DNA from: Paludibacterium sp. B53371
GTDB lineage: Bacteria > Pseudomonadota > Gammaproteobacteria > Burkholderiales > Chromobacteriaceae
Direction: 5' to 3'
Length of the DNA: 64,000 nt
Assembly: GCF_018802765.1 (NCBI RefSeq)
Contig: NZ_CP069163.1
Location: 3,172,311-3,236,310, forward strand
Shown here: positions 17,739 to 25,336 of the stretch, in pieces
Layout: every line of letters begins with the position of its first letter
How positions within the stretch are numbered: the stretch's first letter is position 1
Position numbers and translations under genes: made by a program
The notes under the pieces: model-generated
What the model saw: only the letters and a program-made list of their open reading frames with translations
What the model was told of the DNA's origin: nothing
Databases searched by the model: none

Positions 17739-19469
17739 ATGGACGGGGAGGTGGTTTGCTCGCTGATCTGGAGTCATGTCTTGGTTTTCTTGCTTGCCGT
17801 GACCAGCCTGCTGTTGCTGCTGGTCCTTGGTCTGGTCCTCCCGGGCGGGCTGCGCGCGCGCCGTTGGCTGGAGGCCCTGCCGGATGCCGTGCTGGTGGTA
17901 GACGCGCACGGCATCATCCGCCATGCCAACGCCCGCTGCCGCTTTTTGCATCCGGATGCGCCGGCAGGTTTGATCGGCACCCCCATCCTGCAATGGCTGC
18001 CACAGGGCAATATTCTGCAAGCCCCGGTTTGGCGTGCGCTGATGCTGGCGCAAGACTCCTGCGCCAGCGGCAGTCTGGGACAGCATGACTGGCAGGCCGC
18101 GGCGGATCAGCTCCTGCCGCTGGTGATCACGGCCAGTGCCCTGCCGCAGCAGCACGCGGTGCTGCTGGTGCTGCGGCGTCCTCAGGATCAGTTCCCCGAT
18201 CACCCGCAGTACTATCTGGCCGCCAAGCTGCTGCAGAGTGCGGAAAGTGACGCCGGCATCGGCTCCTGGGTGTTGCACAGCGAGAGCGGGCGGCTGGAGT
18301 GGAGCCAGGCGGTGCACGATATTTTCGGTACGGACCCGCGTGATTTCGTGCCGACCGAAGAAGGGTATTTCCGCTGTGTCCACCCGGAGGACCGCCAGCG
18401 GGTACGCGAGGATCTGAACCGGCTGATGCAGGGGGGCCAGCCGTTTGATATCGAGTATCGCATCGTGCGGCCGGACGGGCAGGTTCGCCATTTGCTGGAG
18501 CGCAATCATATTCACCAGCTGGCCAATGGCCAGATCGATCATCTGTGGGGCACGGTGATCGACATGACCGAGCACAAGCAGCTGAAGACGCAGCTGCAGT
18601 TGTCGCAGCTGGCGGTGGAGCACAGTTCGGAAGGGATTGCCATTGCCGATGCCGATATGCAGTGGCTGTATGTCAATCCGGCGCTGGCGGGCATGTGCGA
18701 GCAGTTGCCGGGGATGGCACCGCATTTTTTGTTGCCCGGGGTCGATCGCGCCCTGAGTGCCGGTGATCTGCAGGCCATGCTGGCCGACGGACAGGACTGG
18801 CAGGGGGAGCTGCGAATCTGGCGGCCGGACCGCCCGCCCCTGCCGGTGCTGGTTTCGGTCACGCGGCTGGCCGCCAATGACAGTGGCGCCCATTCGGTGT
18901 GGGTGCTGACGGATATCAGCCGCATCAAGGAGGCCGAGCGCAAGCTACGCATGCTGGCGTTCTTCGACGGACTGACCGGCCTGGCCAACCGGACCTTGTT
19001 TGCCGAGCAGTTGCAGCGGCAGCTACAGACCGGCACAGGGCTGGCGCTGGCTTTCATCGATCTGAATGGCTTCAAGCAGATCAATGATGCCCTGGGCCAT
19101 GAGGCTGGTGATCTGGTGCTGTGCGAAGTGGCTCAGCAGCTGCAGTCGGTGTGCCAGCCCGGGGATCTGGTGGCGCGCTGGGGCGGTGACGAGTTTGCCT
19201 TGCTGCTGACACACGGCGCGACACTGGCGGAATTGCAGCCGCAGTTGCATGCGCTGCGCCACCGTATCCATCTGGTGCGTCAGGCCGGGACGCGTACGCT
19301 GACGGTCAATGCCAGCATCGGCGTGGCCTTTTATTCCGACCGGACGGCCGGCAGCGAGCAGCTGGTTCAGCGGGCGGATCAGGCGATGTATCAGGCCAAG
19401 GCACAGGGCGGCGCAGCGCTCTGGTTGCAGGATGAAGACGGACTGCGCCCGCTGCCGCAACGGCCGTGA
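17739..19469 (+). CDS. Membrane PAS-GGDEF diguanylate cyclase
   Basis: A 576-residue protein from ATG 17739. One membrane helix (about residues 10-32, VLVFLLAVTSLLLLLVLGLV) is followed by PAS domains (one near 35-140, a clear PAS_3/PAC pair near 160-300 with FRCVHPEDRQRV and EYRIVRPDGQVR, and one near 300-415) and a GGDEF domain with intact GGDEF in VARWGGDEFALLL. The RxxD inhibitory arginine is replaced (QPGD), so product inhibition is probably lost. The frame is open further upstream from TTG 17604, and no clear ribosome site marks ATG 17739, so the start is uncertain. It diverges from the large GGDEF/EAL gene. Confidence 0.88.
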   Translation: MDGEVVCSLIWSHVLVFLLAVTSLLLLLVLGLVLPGGLRARRWLEALPDAVLVVDAHGIIRHANARCRFLHPDAPAGLIGTPILQWLPQGNILQAPVWRALMLAQDSCASGSLGQHDWQAAADQLLPLVITASALPQQHAVLLVLRRPQDQFPDHPQYYLAAKLLQSAESDAGIGSWVLHSESGRLEWSQAVHDIFGTDPRDFVPTEEGYFRCVHPEDRQRVREDLNRLMQGGQPFDIEYRIVRPDGQVRHLLERNHIHQLANGQIDHLWGTVIDMTEHKQLKTQLQLSQLAVEHSSEGIAIADADMQWLYVNPALAGMCEQLPGMAPHFLLPGVDRALSAGDLQAMLADGQDWQGELRIWRPDRPPLPVLVSVTRLAANDSGAHSVWVLTDISRIKEAERKLRMLAFFDGLTGLANRTLFAEQLQRQLQTGTGLALAFIDLNGFKQINDALGHEAGDLVLCEVAQQLQSVCQPGDLVARWGGDEFALLLTHGATLAELQPQLHALRHRIHLVRQAGTRTLTVNASIGVAFYSDRTAGSEQLVQRADQAMYQAKAQGGAALWLQDEDGLRPLPQRP

Positions 19470-19597
19470 CACTGCTCGGACCATATCTTGTGTCTTTTGC
19501 GCTGCATCACCCCATTTTCTTGTTGCATTTCGCAGCGCAGCGACTAGAACTAGTGTAGTTCGGTCTCAGCCACCCCAGATGTGGTTTGGAGGAAGTC

Positions 19598-19816
19598 ATG
19601 GAAAGGCGCTTGAGCCAGTCGGATATCGCAGCGCTGCGGCAGCTGCAGCACAACCCGCTCGATTTCAAGGCGTTCAGTCATCCGGCCCTGTGTGCCAGTC
19701 AGTTCATCGAATCCAATGGCTGTGGCGGCTGTCGGGTCAGCGCCTTCGGCGCACGTTTTCTTGCCTGGCTGGATCGTCGCTACCAGGTATTGTGCGATCT
19801 GGGCAGCGGTCTTTGA
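19598..19816 (+). CDS. Small hypothetical protein with CGGC motif
   Basis: A 72-residue protein that I do not recognise. GGAGGAAG at 19588-19595 gives an excellent ribosome site for ATG 19598, which supports it as a real gene. It contains SNGCGGCRVSAFG and a possible helical N-terminus rich in Leu and Gln. It sits between the PAS-GGDEF gene and a lone GAF gene, 30 bases before the latter, so they could be co-transcribed. No membrane segment is visible. Confidence 0.6.
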   Translation: MERRLSQSDIAALRQLQHNPLDFKAFSHPALCASQFIESNGCGGCRVSAFGARFLAWLDRRYQVLCDLGSGL

Positions 19817-19846
19817 GCCTGTCTCCGGCCATGCAGGTCTGGCGCC

Positions 19847-20371
19847 ATGATCTATCATCCACCTGGCGCCCTGTCCGAGCCGAGTTCCAGCATGAACGTC
19901 CTGCGTGAGTTGTTGTTTACCGATATTGAACCGGAAGACCGCATTGATATTCTGGCGGCCTACTGTCGCACCCGCTTTGATGTTTACAAGGCGATGATCA
20001 CCGTCATCCATGCCGAACAGCAGTGGGTGAAGCGCCACCGCGAGCTGGTGGAGATCTTTATTCCGGAGACCTTCAGCTTCTGCCATCAGACCCTGGCCGA
20101 CGGCAATGTGTTTGAAGTCCCGGATACCCTGCAGGACCCCCGCTTCAGCGATCACACCCTGGTATGCCAGGAGCCCAGGGTGCGCTACTACATCGGCACG
20201 CCGCTGGCGCTTCAGCCAGACAAGCCGTTCGGCACGCTCTGCCTGCTGGACTTCAAGCCCAAGCACTTGTCCTGGGAGGACAAGGTACATTTGCGCAAGG
20301 TGGCGCGCCTGATGGCGGAAGACATGCTGCAAAGCCGTCTGGTGCCGCCCGAGGTGGCCGGCACCGGCTGA
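19847..20371 (+). CDS. Stand-alone GAF domain protein
   Basis: A 174-residue protein consisting mainly of one GAF domain: FTDIEPEDRIDILAAYCRTR at the start, then FCHQTLADGNVFEVPDTLQD and YYIGTPLALQPDKPFGTLCL. There is no output domain, so it may bind a small ligand and act with a partner or be a sensor remnant. The start could be ATG 19847 or the later ATG 19892; neither has a strong ribosome site. It ends five bases before the convergent manganese-exporter gene. Confidence 0.75.
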   Translation: MIYHPPGALSEPSSSMNVLRELLFTDIEPEDRIDILAAYCRTRFDVYKAMITVIHAEQQWVKRHRELVEIFIPETFSFCHQTLADGNVFEVPDTLQDPRFSDHTLVCQEPRVRYYIGTPLALQPDKPFGTLCLLDFKPKHLSWEDKVHLRKVARLMAEDMLQSRLVPPEVAGTG

Positions 20372-20375
20372 CGCC

Positions 20376-20966
20376 TCAGCCCCACAGCGGGGTGGTGGTC
20401 ACGGCATGATGCAGGGCCAACAGACCGAGTACGACGAAGATGGCCGCAGCCAGCAAGTGTACTTTCCGGGTCGGCAGACGCTCGGCAAACCGGCTGCCCA
20501 GATAGATGACCGGGACATTGGCCAGCATCATGCCGATGGTGGTGCCGGCCACCACGCTGAAGTAATCCTGATAGCGTGCCGCCAGGGCGATGGTCACCAC
20601 CTGGGTCTTGTCGCCCATTTCTGCCAGGAAGAACACCACGACCGTGGTGGCAAACACCCCCATGGCGCGCTTGGGCAGGCTGACTTCGTCCTCGTCCAGT
20701 TTGTCGGGAATCAGGATCCAGCCCGACATCAGCACGAACGATGCCACAATGAGCCAGTTGAGGATTTTGGGATTCAGCAGATCGGCCAACAAGGCGCCGA
20801 CGCCGCCGGCACAGGCGTGATTGACCAGGGTGGCCACCAGGACACCCAGCATGATGGGCAGGGGTTTGCGATAACGCGCGGCCAGGATCAGCGACAGCAA
20901 CTGGGTTTTGTCACCCACTTCTGCCAGGGCCACCAGACTGGTCGAAACAAGAAAAGATTGCAGCAT
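20376..20966 (-). CDS. TMEM165/GDT1 family manganese exporter
   Basis: A 196-residue membrane protein of the UPF0016 (GDT1/TMEM165, MneA-like) family, with about six helices in two homologous halves. The signature acidic motif occurs twice, as EVGDKTQ and EMGDKTQ, and is thought to bind the transported divalent cation. Manganese export is supported by the yybP-ykoY riboswitch directly upstream. ATG 20966 directly follows a T-run with no good ribosome site, which suggests that the leader structure strongly controls translation or termination. Confidence 0.9.
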   Translation of the reverse strand: MLQSFLVSTSLVALAEVGDKTQLLSLILAARYRKPLPIMLGVLVATLVNHACAGGVGALLADLLNPKILNWLIVASFVLMSGWILIPDKLDEDEVSLPKRAMGVFATTVVVFFLAEMGDKTQVVTIALAARYQDYFSVVAGTTIGMMLANVPVIYLGSRFAERLPTRKVHLLAAAIFVVLGLLALHHAVTTTPLWG

Positions 20967-20971
20967 AAAAA

Positions 20972-21140
20972 AATCCGGGCCGGCAAACAGACAATGATCG
21001 CATGCTCACCCCGGCCTGACGGCGGCGATGCGATCAAAGGTCTTGCCAAATCCCGGATCACTTGCACCATGCCGCATGCGGCAAGTCTGTTGATGCAAGT
21101 CCCTCTCGCTGACGGAGGGCGGCTACTCCCCAATGACGAG
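20972..21140 (-). promoter_or_regulatory. yybP-ykoY manganese riboswitch
   Basis: Read on the minus strand, the leader has the hallmark TTGGGGAGTAGCC (GGGGAGTAGC at 21131-21122) and, after two internal helices, the second conserved element GCAAGACC (21046-21039). Both belong to the Mn2+-sensing yybP-ykoY aptamer. A GGCCGG / CCGGCC pairing followed by TTTTTT (ending at the AUG) forms a terminator-like expression platform. A TGATAATATG -10-like element lies just upstream near 21150. The gene it controls is of the manganese exporter family, which fits. Exact ends are approximate. Confidence 0.88.
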
Positions 21141-21190
21141 CGTCATATTATCAGCTAATCGTTTATTTTGCATCGCTATTTCTGCGGACA

Positions 21191-22693
21191 TCACACCAGC
21201 TGCGAAGACAGCACCGGCAACTGGATCAGGCCATGAGCCTGGATCAGTCGCTGCGCATGCTCGGCCTGCCGCTCGGCTTCGGTTTTCAGTTGGTCAGCAT
21301 GGTGATCCGGACTCAGCAGGGGCATCAGGTCAACGTGCAGGTGGCCGGGTTTCTCCCGTGTGGTATCGCTGACTTTCTGTGCCGCCAGATAGGTTTGCTG
21401 CCGGGTGCGCTGGCTGGCGGCTTTTTCGACGGTCGCATAGGCCAGCTGTGCCTTGTGGTAGCCGAAGGCAGTACGGGTGCTGGCGCTGTCCTGAATCTGG
21501 TTATAGACGTAGTCGCCATGCTTGAAATCGAGCGGCACCCCGGGCACGGCAGTATGGAAGCTGGCGCTGAGCTGCGTCTGCTGGTTTTGCACCACCTGAC
21601 GTTCGGCCGGGTTTTTGTCATCGATCTCGGTCTGTTGCGAGGCCTGGTAGGAGAAGGTCTGCCACTCGTCCATGCGCCTGGCGTTGGGCTGGACCGGGGT
21701 GGCGTTGATCGCCAGGGAAAAGTCGGCGAGACCGCTCAACAGGGCGTGATCGTCTTCATTCAGCGTCGAGGGGTGGCGGGTCTCGGTTGCCTGGCTGTCC
21801 TGATGATTGAGCTGGGTGAAGCCGACCTTCAGCCAGTTGATCAGTTCTTCATCGGCATGGCCGCGCTGACCGGCCTGATCGAACTGCTGCAGATAGTGAT
21901 CGACGGTCGCTGCCTGCTGCGACTGGCTGCCCCACAGGCGCAGGTCCCGGGTGTTGACGTTGAGCTGCACCTTGCCGGCGGTACCCTCGATCGTCAGGCT
22001 GCGGGTCTGTTGATCGACATGGAAGCTGTAGCGCATATGGGCGGTGCCGGAGGGTTTCAGATCCGCCTGAAAGTCCACCGCGCTGAGCAGCTGGCTGTCG
22101 TACTGCAGCAACCCGGTCATCGCCAGCCTTGGCGGCTCTTCCGACAGACCATCCAGCGCTTGCTGAAAGCCTTGCGCCAGCCCGGCCAGTGCCTCGCGCT
22201 CCTGATCACTGATGGCATTGTGGCTGACGATTTCCACCCCAAGCCGGTCATTCTGCTGGCTGAGGGTCACCATCACCTCGCCGCCGCCGACGGTTTTGAC
22301 ATGCAGACTGCCTTGCCGGGTGAACAGGGCCGTACTCTCGACCGGCAAGGGCACCGCCAGACGGATGCTCTGGGCATCATTGCTGGTGTCATTGCCCAGC
22401 CGCTGCATCACGGCTGCGCCCAGCCCCTGGAAGCGGTCTTTCTGCGAACTCAGGCGGAAGTTCTGCGCCAGCAGGGCGGACAGGGCATCGTGCTCATCTC
22501 GCTGCCAGACGACGGCGGGCAAGGTCGGGCTGAGCGAGGGCGTGTAAGTCACCACATCCGGATCGGCGACCGCCCCCAGCGTCACCACGGTCGAGGGAGA
22601 ATCACTGCTGCCGGATGCGCTGGCCGGCGCGACATAGGACGGCGGCCAGGAGGCGGTGGCAGGAGGGGTACTCAGGGGCGAAACAATCGTCAT
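21191..22693 (-). CDS. Unrecognised 500-residue protein
   Basis: I do not recognise this 500-residue protein. The N-terminal 60 residues are rich in Pro, Ser, Thr and Ala and probably disordered. The rest alternates strand-like segments (IRLAVPLPVES, VDFQADLKPSGTAHMRYSFH) with Gln-rich helical stretches. There is no signal peptide or membrane helix. The region upstream is AT-rich and no ribosome site is obvious before ATG 22693. It lies between a housekeeping-type riboswitch gene and an IS remnant, at the left edge of the accessory region. A cell-surface or secreted role is possible but unsupported. Confidence 0.7.
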   Translation of the reverse strand: MTIVSPLSTPPATASWPPSYVAPASASGSSDSPSTVVTLGAVADPDVVTYTPSLSPTLPAVVWQRDEHDALSALLAQNFRLSSQKDRFQGLGAAVMQRLGNDTSNDAQSIRLAVPLPVESTALFTRQGSLHVKTVGGGEVMVTLSQQNDRLGVEIVSHNAISDQEREALAGLAQGFQQALDGLSEEPPRLAMTGLLQYDSQLLSAVDFQADLKPSGTAHMRYSFHVDQQTRSLTIEGTAGKVQLNVNTRDLRLWGSQSQQAATVDHYLQQFDQAGQRGHADEELINWLKVGFTQLNHQDSQATETRHPSTLNEDDHALLSGLADFSLAINATPVQPNARRMDEWQTFSYQASQQTEIDDKNPAERQVVQNQQTQLSASFHTAVPGVPLDFKHGDYVYNQIQDSASTRTAFGYHKAQLAYATVEKAASQRTRQQTYLAAQKVSDTTREKPGHLHVDLMPLLSPDHHADQLKTEAERQAEHAQRLIQAHGLIQLPVLSSQLV

Positions 22694-22768
22694 ATCGAAA
22701 TTTTAATTTGAATTACTTATGCATAATATCGACCGGAATGGCAATTTGTTGAGGGGCGGCGTGCACCA

Positions 22769-22994
22769 GCCCAGGGCTTGGCGCAGCGCAAGGTTGAACA
22801 GGCATTTGGTTGTCAGGCAGAACGGAATGGCGACATCACTGAAGGTCTGCCTACGGCCACGCTGACCTGGCGGACTGCCGGGCCAGTTCATGTCACGGTC
22901 CGGCCAGATCATCTGGCCAACCGTGCGCTTTGAGCGCTGCGTTGTCGGCTTTCCAGTTCGTGGTCTTGTCCTTTGGCGAGACGGGCTTGCTCAT
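22769..22994 (-). pseudogene. IS5-family transposase remnant
   Basis: On the minus strand ATG 22994 begins MSKPVSPKDKTTNWKADNAA, the N-terminus typical of IS5-type transposases. The frame stops after about 33 codons, but the homology continues in another frame from 22912 (DMNWPGSPPGQRGRRQTFSD, then CLTTKCLFNLALRQ) and ends near 22769. So it is both frameshifted near 22915 and truncated to about 75 codons. No catalytic DDE residues remain. It marks past insertion at the edge of the accessory island. Confidence 0.8.
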
Positions 22995-23100
22995 GCCATC
23001 ATCCTGCCCCGTCTGCCCGGGCCGTGATTTGTGCAACGAAGCCATTTGAAACAGCAACCCTGATCATTTTCCGCTCGGCGATATTTTATCCCCCTGATTT

Positions 23101-23131
23101 TTGACAGCGCCCCATCAGGAACGAATATAAA
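23101..23131 (+). promoter_or_regulatory. Candidate promoter of first partner gene
   Basis: TTGACA (23101-23106) and TATAAA (23126-23131) are separated by 19 bases. The leader to ATG 23213 would be about 75 bases and AT-rich. The spacing is longer than ideal. Confidence 0.5.
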
Positions 23132-23212
23132 TAGCCATGGTCAATATTCCGTTATTTAATCAGACAGTTTTACTTTTTGTTTATTCAAATTGACCACGAA
23201 TAAAATATTGCC

Positions 23213-24154
23213 ATGGCAAACAAACAGCGCACGATAATAATCGGCACTCTTATTTTTATCGGCATGGGATATTACTGGTTCTATCACAGTGATGGTTATC
23301 GCTGGCAAGCGGAGCCCCCCAGCCGTTATCTGCCGCAGAAAAACAAACAGGAGCCCTCTTATCTCGCCTATCAGAAGGCCACCATGCCAGACCTGGTACC
23401 CGGTACCCGCGACCTGGGCAAGGCGCAATATGAAGGCACGCCGCAATGGCAATCACCGCGTGACTTGCTGGGTGTTGCCGTGCCCGGTGGGGCGGGCCGG
23501 CTGGAGATCGTCGAGTATCTGCGCTTTCAGGAGCCAGACTCGGAGCGCTTTCACCAGGGCGCGCTGGTTTTCCGCTTCGAAACGCAGGGCCATCAGCCTG
23601 TGCAGGTACTGGCCATTCAGCCGCTGCGCTATGACCCCACCCTCAACCGCGTCATCCCGCAAGGGCGCCCATTGCCAGTGGTGGTGTCCCCCCCTGGCGG
23701 CAAGGTGAGCTATGAAGATCAGACACTGTATGGTCCGATCTCGCTGTTCAGCTTCAACAAAACCGGCACCACCACGCGGGGCTACCAACGCAGCGATACC
23801 GGCCTGGTCGCCTTGAGTCTGCGCAATCAGCGCTTGCTGCTGGCGCAGCACTTCATCAGTTCACTGATGCCGCCGGATGGGCCATGCAAGACCGGACAGC
23901 CATCTCCCTGCCGCCAGATCAACACCCGAATGCAAGTCTCTGCCACCGATGGTGATGCAAGCACGGCAGGCATGCCCTCCATCACCCTGACCAGTACCCT
24001 GCAAAGCCAGCAGGGCCAGCAACAGCATGCGGTGCGACTCATCTACAACCCGGCACGTCATCGCTACCTGTCGGCCACAGGTGCCGATATCGATCAGATC
24101 GACGCGCTGTCCCCAGCCAGGACCGATGCGTTTCTTGCGGCGCTGGTCCCCTGA
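23213..24154 (+). CDS. Membrane-anchored partner protein of GG-peptide cassette A
   Basis: A 313-residue protein that I do not recognise. A short basic N-terminus and one membrane helix (about 8-24) suggest an inner-membrane anchor with a periplasmic domain of about 285 residues. It lies tail-to-tail with a double-glycine leader peptide gene, with a terminator between. A shorter relative occurs in the next cassette: residues 58-124 and 284-312 match residues 54-119 and 126-153 there (shared TPxWQxxxDLxGVAxP and DAFLAxL). Location and pairing suggest immunity, processing or delivery of the peptide, but this is inference. No ribosome site is obvious before ATG 23213. Confidence 0.75.
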   Translation: MANKQRTIIIGTLIFIGMGYYWFYHSDGYRWQAEPPSRYLPQKNKQEPSYLAYQKATMPDLVPGTRDLGKAQYEGTPQWQSPRDLLGVAVPGGAGRLEIVEYLRFQEPDSERFHQGALVFRFETQGHQPVQVLAIQPLRYDPTLNRVIPQGRPLPVVVSPPGGKVSYEDQTLYGPISLFSFNKTGTTTRGYQRSDTGLVALSLRNQRLLLAQHFISSLMPPDGPCKTGQPSPCRQINTRMQVSATDGDASTAGMPSITLTSTLQSQQGQQQHAVRLIYNPARHRYLSATGADIDQIDALSPARTDAFLAALVP

Positions 24155-24159
24155 TCTGC

Positions 24160-24197
24160 AAAAACAAACGCTCAGGAGAAGTGACGCTCCTGAGCGT
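24160..24197 (-). terminator. Terminator of GG-peptide gene A
   Basis: Perfect 11-bp arms ACGCTCAGGAG (24168-24178) and CTCCTGAGCGT (24187-24197) enclose an 8-base loop. On the minus strand they are followed by TTTGTTTTTG. The orientation serves the peptide gene, not the partner gene. Confidence 0.85.
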
Positions 24198-24245
24198 CTC
24201 CGTCATGACAGGCATTGTCCGGCGGATGACTTGAGTCTCGTTGCG

Positions 24246-24446
24246 CTACCCCGGGTATCGGCCAGGACTCCTTCCTTGCGCAGCGCGCTGAGCCCCTGCG
24301 ACGCACCCTGCACTGCCACTGAGGACTCTCTGAGCACCATTCTTGATTCGATCAGCCAAACCTCCAGCCTCAATACCTCCCCCATACACCTGCGCCAACT
24401 CCTCTTCGCTGATAACCCGCATTTGATGGCAAATCACTTGTTTCAT
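24246..24446 (-). CDS. Double-glycine leader peptide A (microcin-like precursor)
   Basis: A 66-residue precursor. AGGAG lies six bases before ATG 24446. Residues 1-23 form a double-glycine leader: MKQVICHQMRVIS, then acidic EEE, LAQV and YGG, with hydrophobic residues at the positions seen in class II microcin leaders. Cleavage after Gly23 would release a 43-residue glycine-rich core with one cysteine in SAGCVAGAQ and a basic C-terminus GRSPGRYPG. Export would need a C39-peptidase ABC transporter, which is not in this window. Peptide B shares the leader and the CVAGA motif. A bacteriocin or signalling role is inferred. Confidence 0.8.
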   Translation of the reverse strand: MKQVICHQMRVISEEELAQVYGGGIEAGGLADRIKNGAQRVLSGSAGCVAGAQRAAQGRSPGRYPG

Positions 24447-24793
24447 GTTTATCTCCTTAATATGTATAAAAACAAAATGAAGTTAACAAGAATATGCACC
24501 CATCCATCACCGAGCGCTCAGCTATGAAAGCGGGCAACCTGCTTTGTTCCTCCCCTGGCATGGCAGCTTTTTCTGATTTCATCAATTAAATTTCAATTAA
24601 AAATAAAACCACTCAATACGGCAACGAACGAAAGGGCGCTTGACATAATCTGCCCACCTTGGAGTATGGACAGCCATTCAAACAATAATCACCAAATACA
24701 TATAGATATTAAATTTCCGCAAATTCGGGTTTTTATTGGATAAAACATGAACATTACCCACCCAGGTGCAGGGTCATCACCTGCGCAGTCCTC
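24447..24793. other. AT-rich spacer between cassettes A and B
   Basis: No gene is seen. The stretch is clearly AT-rich. On the plus strand TTGACA (24641-24646) with TATGGA (24665-24670) at 18-base spacing is a candidate promoter for partner B. On the minus strand the TTTTTATACATATT stretch ahead of the peptide A ribosome site may contain its -10 element. Short AATTAAA repeats occur near 24585-24600. Confidence 0.5.
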
Positions 24794-25264
24794 ATGCTGT
24801 GCAGCCTGGCTTACGCCTGGGCCTACTCCCTGTGCGGCCTGACATGGAGCAGCGATAAACCACCGGTCTATCGCGATCAGCAGAACATTCAGGACCCGGG
24901 CGGACGCAGGGACAAGCGGGCGATTTCGTCCGATGCCTTGAAAACCGCCGACATCCCCTCGCTGATTGCCGGTTTCAGCAGGCTGGCGGATCAACTGGAT
25001 GTGGGTACGCCCTCCTGGCAAAACCGCCATGATCTGTTTGGTGTCGCGGCGCCCGCGCAGCCGGGGCGTCTGCATGTCCTGTATGACCGGCGATTCAGCT
25101 CGGCGGATGGCCGTTTCTGTCGCGGCATGGCACTGTTCCGGGTCGAGACCCTGAATGACCGGCCGGGCCTGCTTTCCGGCGATCGCGACCTCGCGCAAAT
25201 TGAAGGACTGTTTCCGGCCTCGGCCGATGCCTTTCTGGCTTCCCTGCCGGTTCGCCATGCCTGA
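24794..25264 (+). CDS. Shortened partner protein of GG-peptide cassette B
   Basis: A 156-residue protein with a hydrophobic N-terminus (LAYAWAYSLCGLTW) that may anchor it in the membrane. It is homologous to partner A in two blocks (its 54-119 and 126-153) but lacks about 160 residues between them, so it looks like an internally deleted copy. The frame is open upstream of ATG 24794 with hydrophobic residues (VITCAVLM), so translation might start at a non-ATG codon, but no standard start or ribosome site is evident. It ends 72 bases before the convergent peptide B gene. It may be a degenerate or minimal version. Confidence 0.65.
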   Translation: MLCSLAYAWAYSLCGLTWSSDKPPVYRDQQNIQDPGGRRDKRAISSDALKTADIPSLIAGFSRLADQLDVGTPSWQNRHDLFGVAAPAQPGRLHVLYDRRFSSADGRFCRGMALFRVETLNDRPGLLSGDRDLAQIEGLFPASADAFLASLPVRHA

Positions 25265-25270
25265 GATTGC

Positions 25271-25307
25271 CAACAAAATGCCCGGGCAGCGTATGCTGCC
25301 CGGGCAT
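25271..25307 (-). terminator. Terminator of GG-peptide gene B
   Basis: Perfect 13-bp arms at 25278-25290 and 25295-25307 (ATGCCCGGGCAGC and its complement) enclose GTAT. On the minus strand a TTTTGTTGG tail follows. It has the same placement as the terminator of cassette A. Confidence 0.88.
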
Positions 25308-25336
25308 CATCCCCAGCCGTTGCGCCAGACAGGGGG

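Larger units (their letters stand above)
22694..23212. other. Intergenic stretch with IS remnant and promoter
   Basis: Besides the IS5-type fragment, this stretch has AT-rich flanks at both ends. Nothing else coding was recognised. The right part carries a candidate promoter at 23101-23131 for the first partner gene. Confidence 0.6.
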
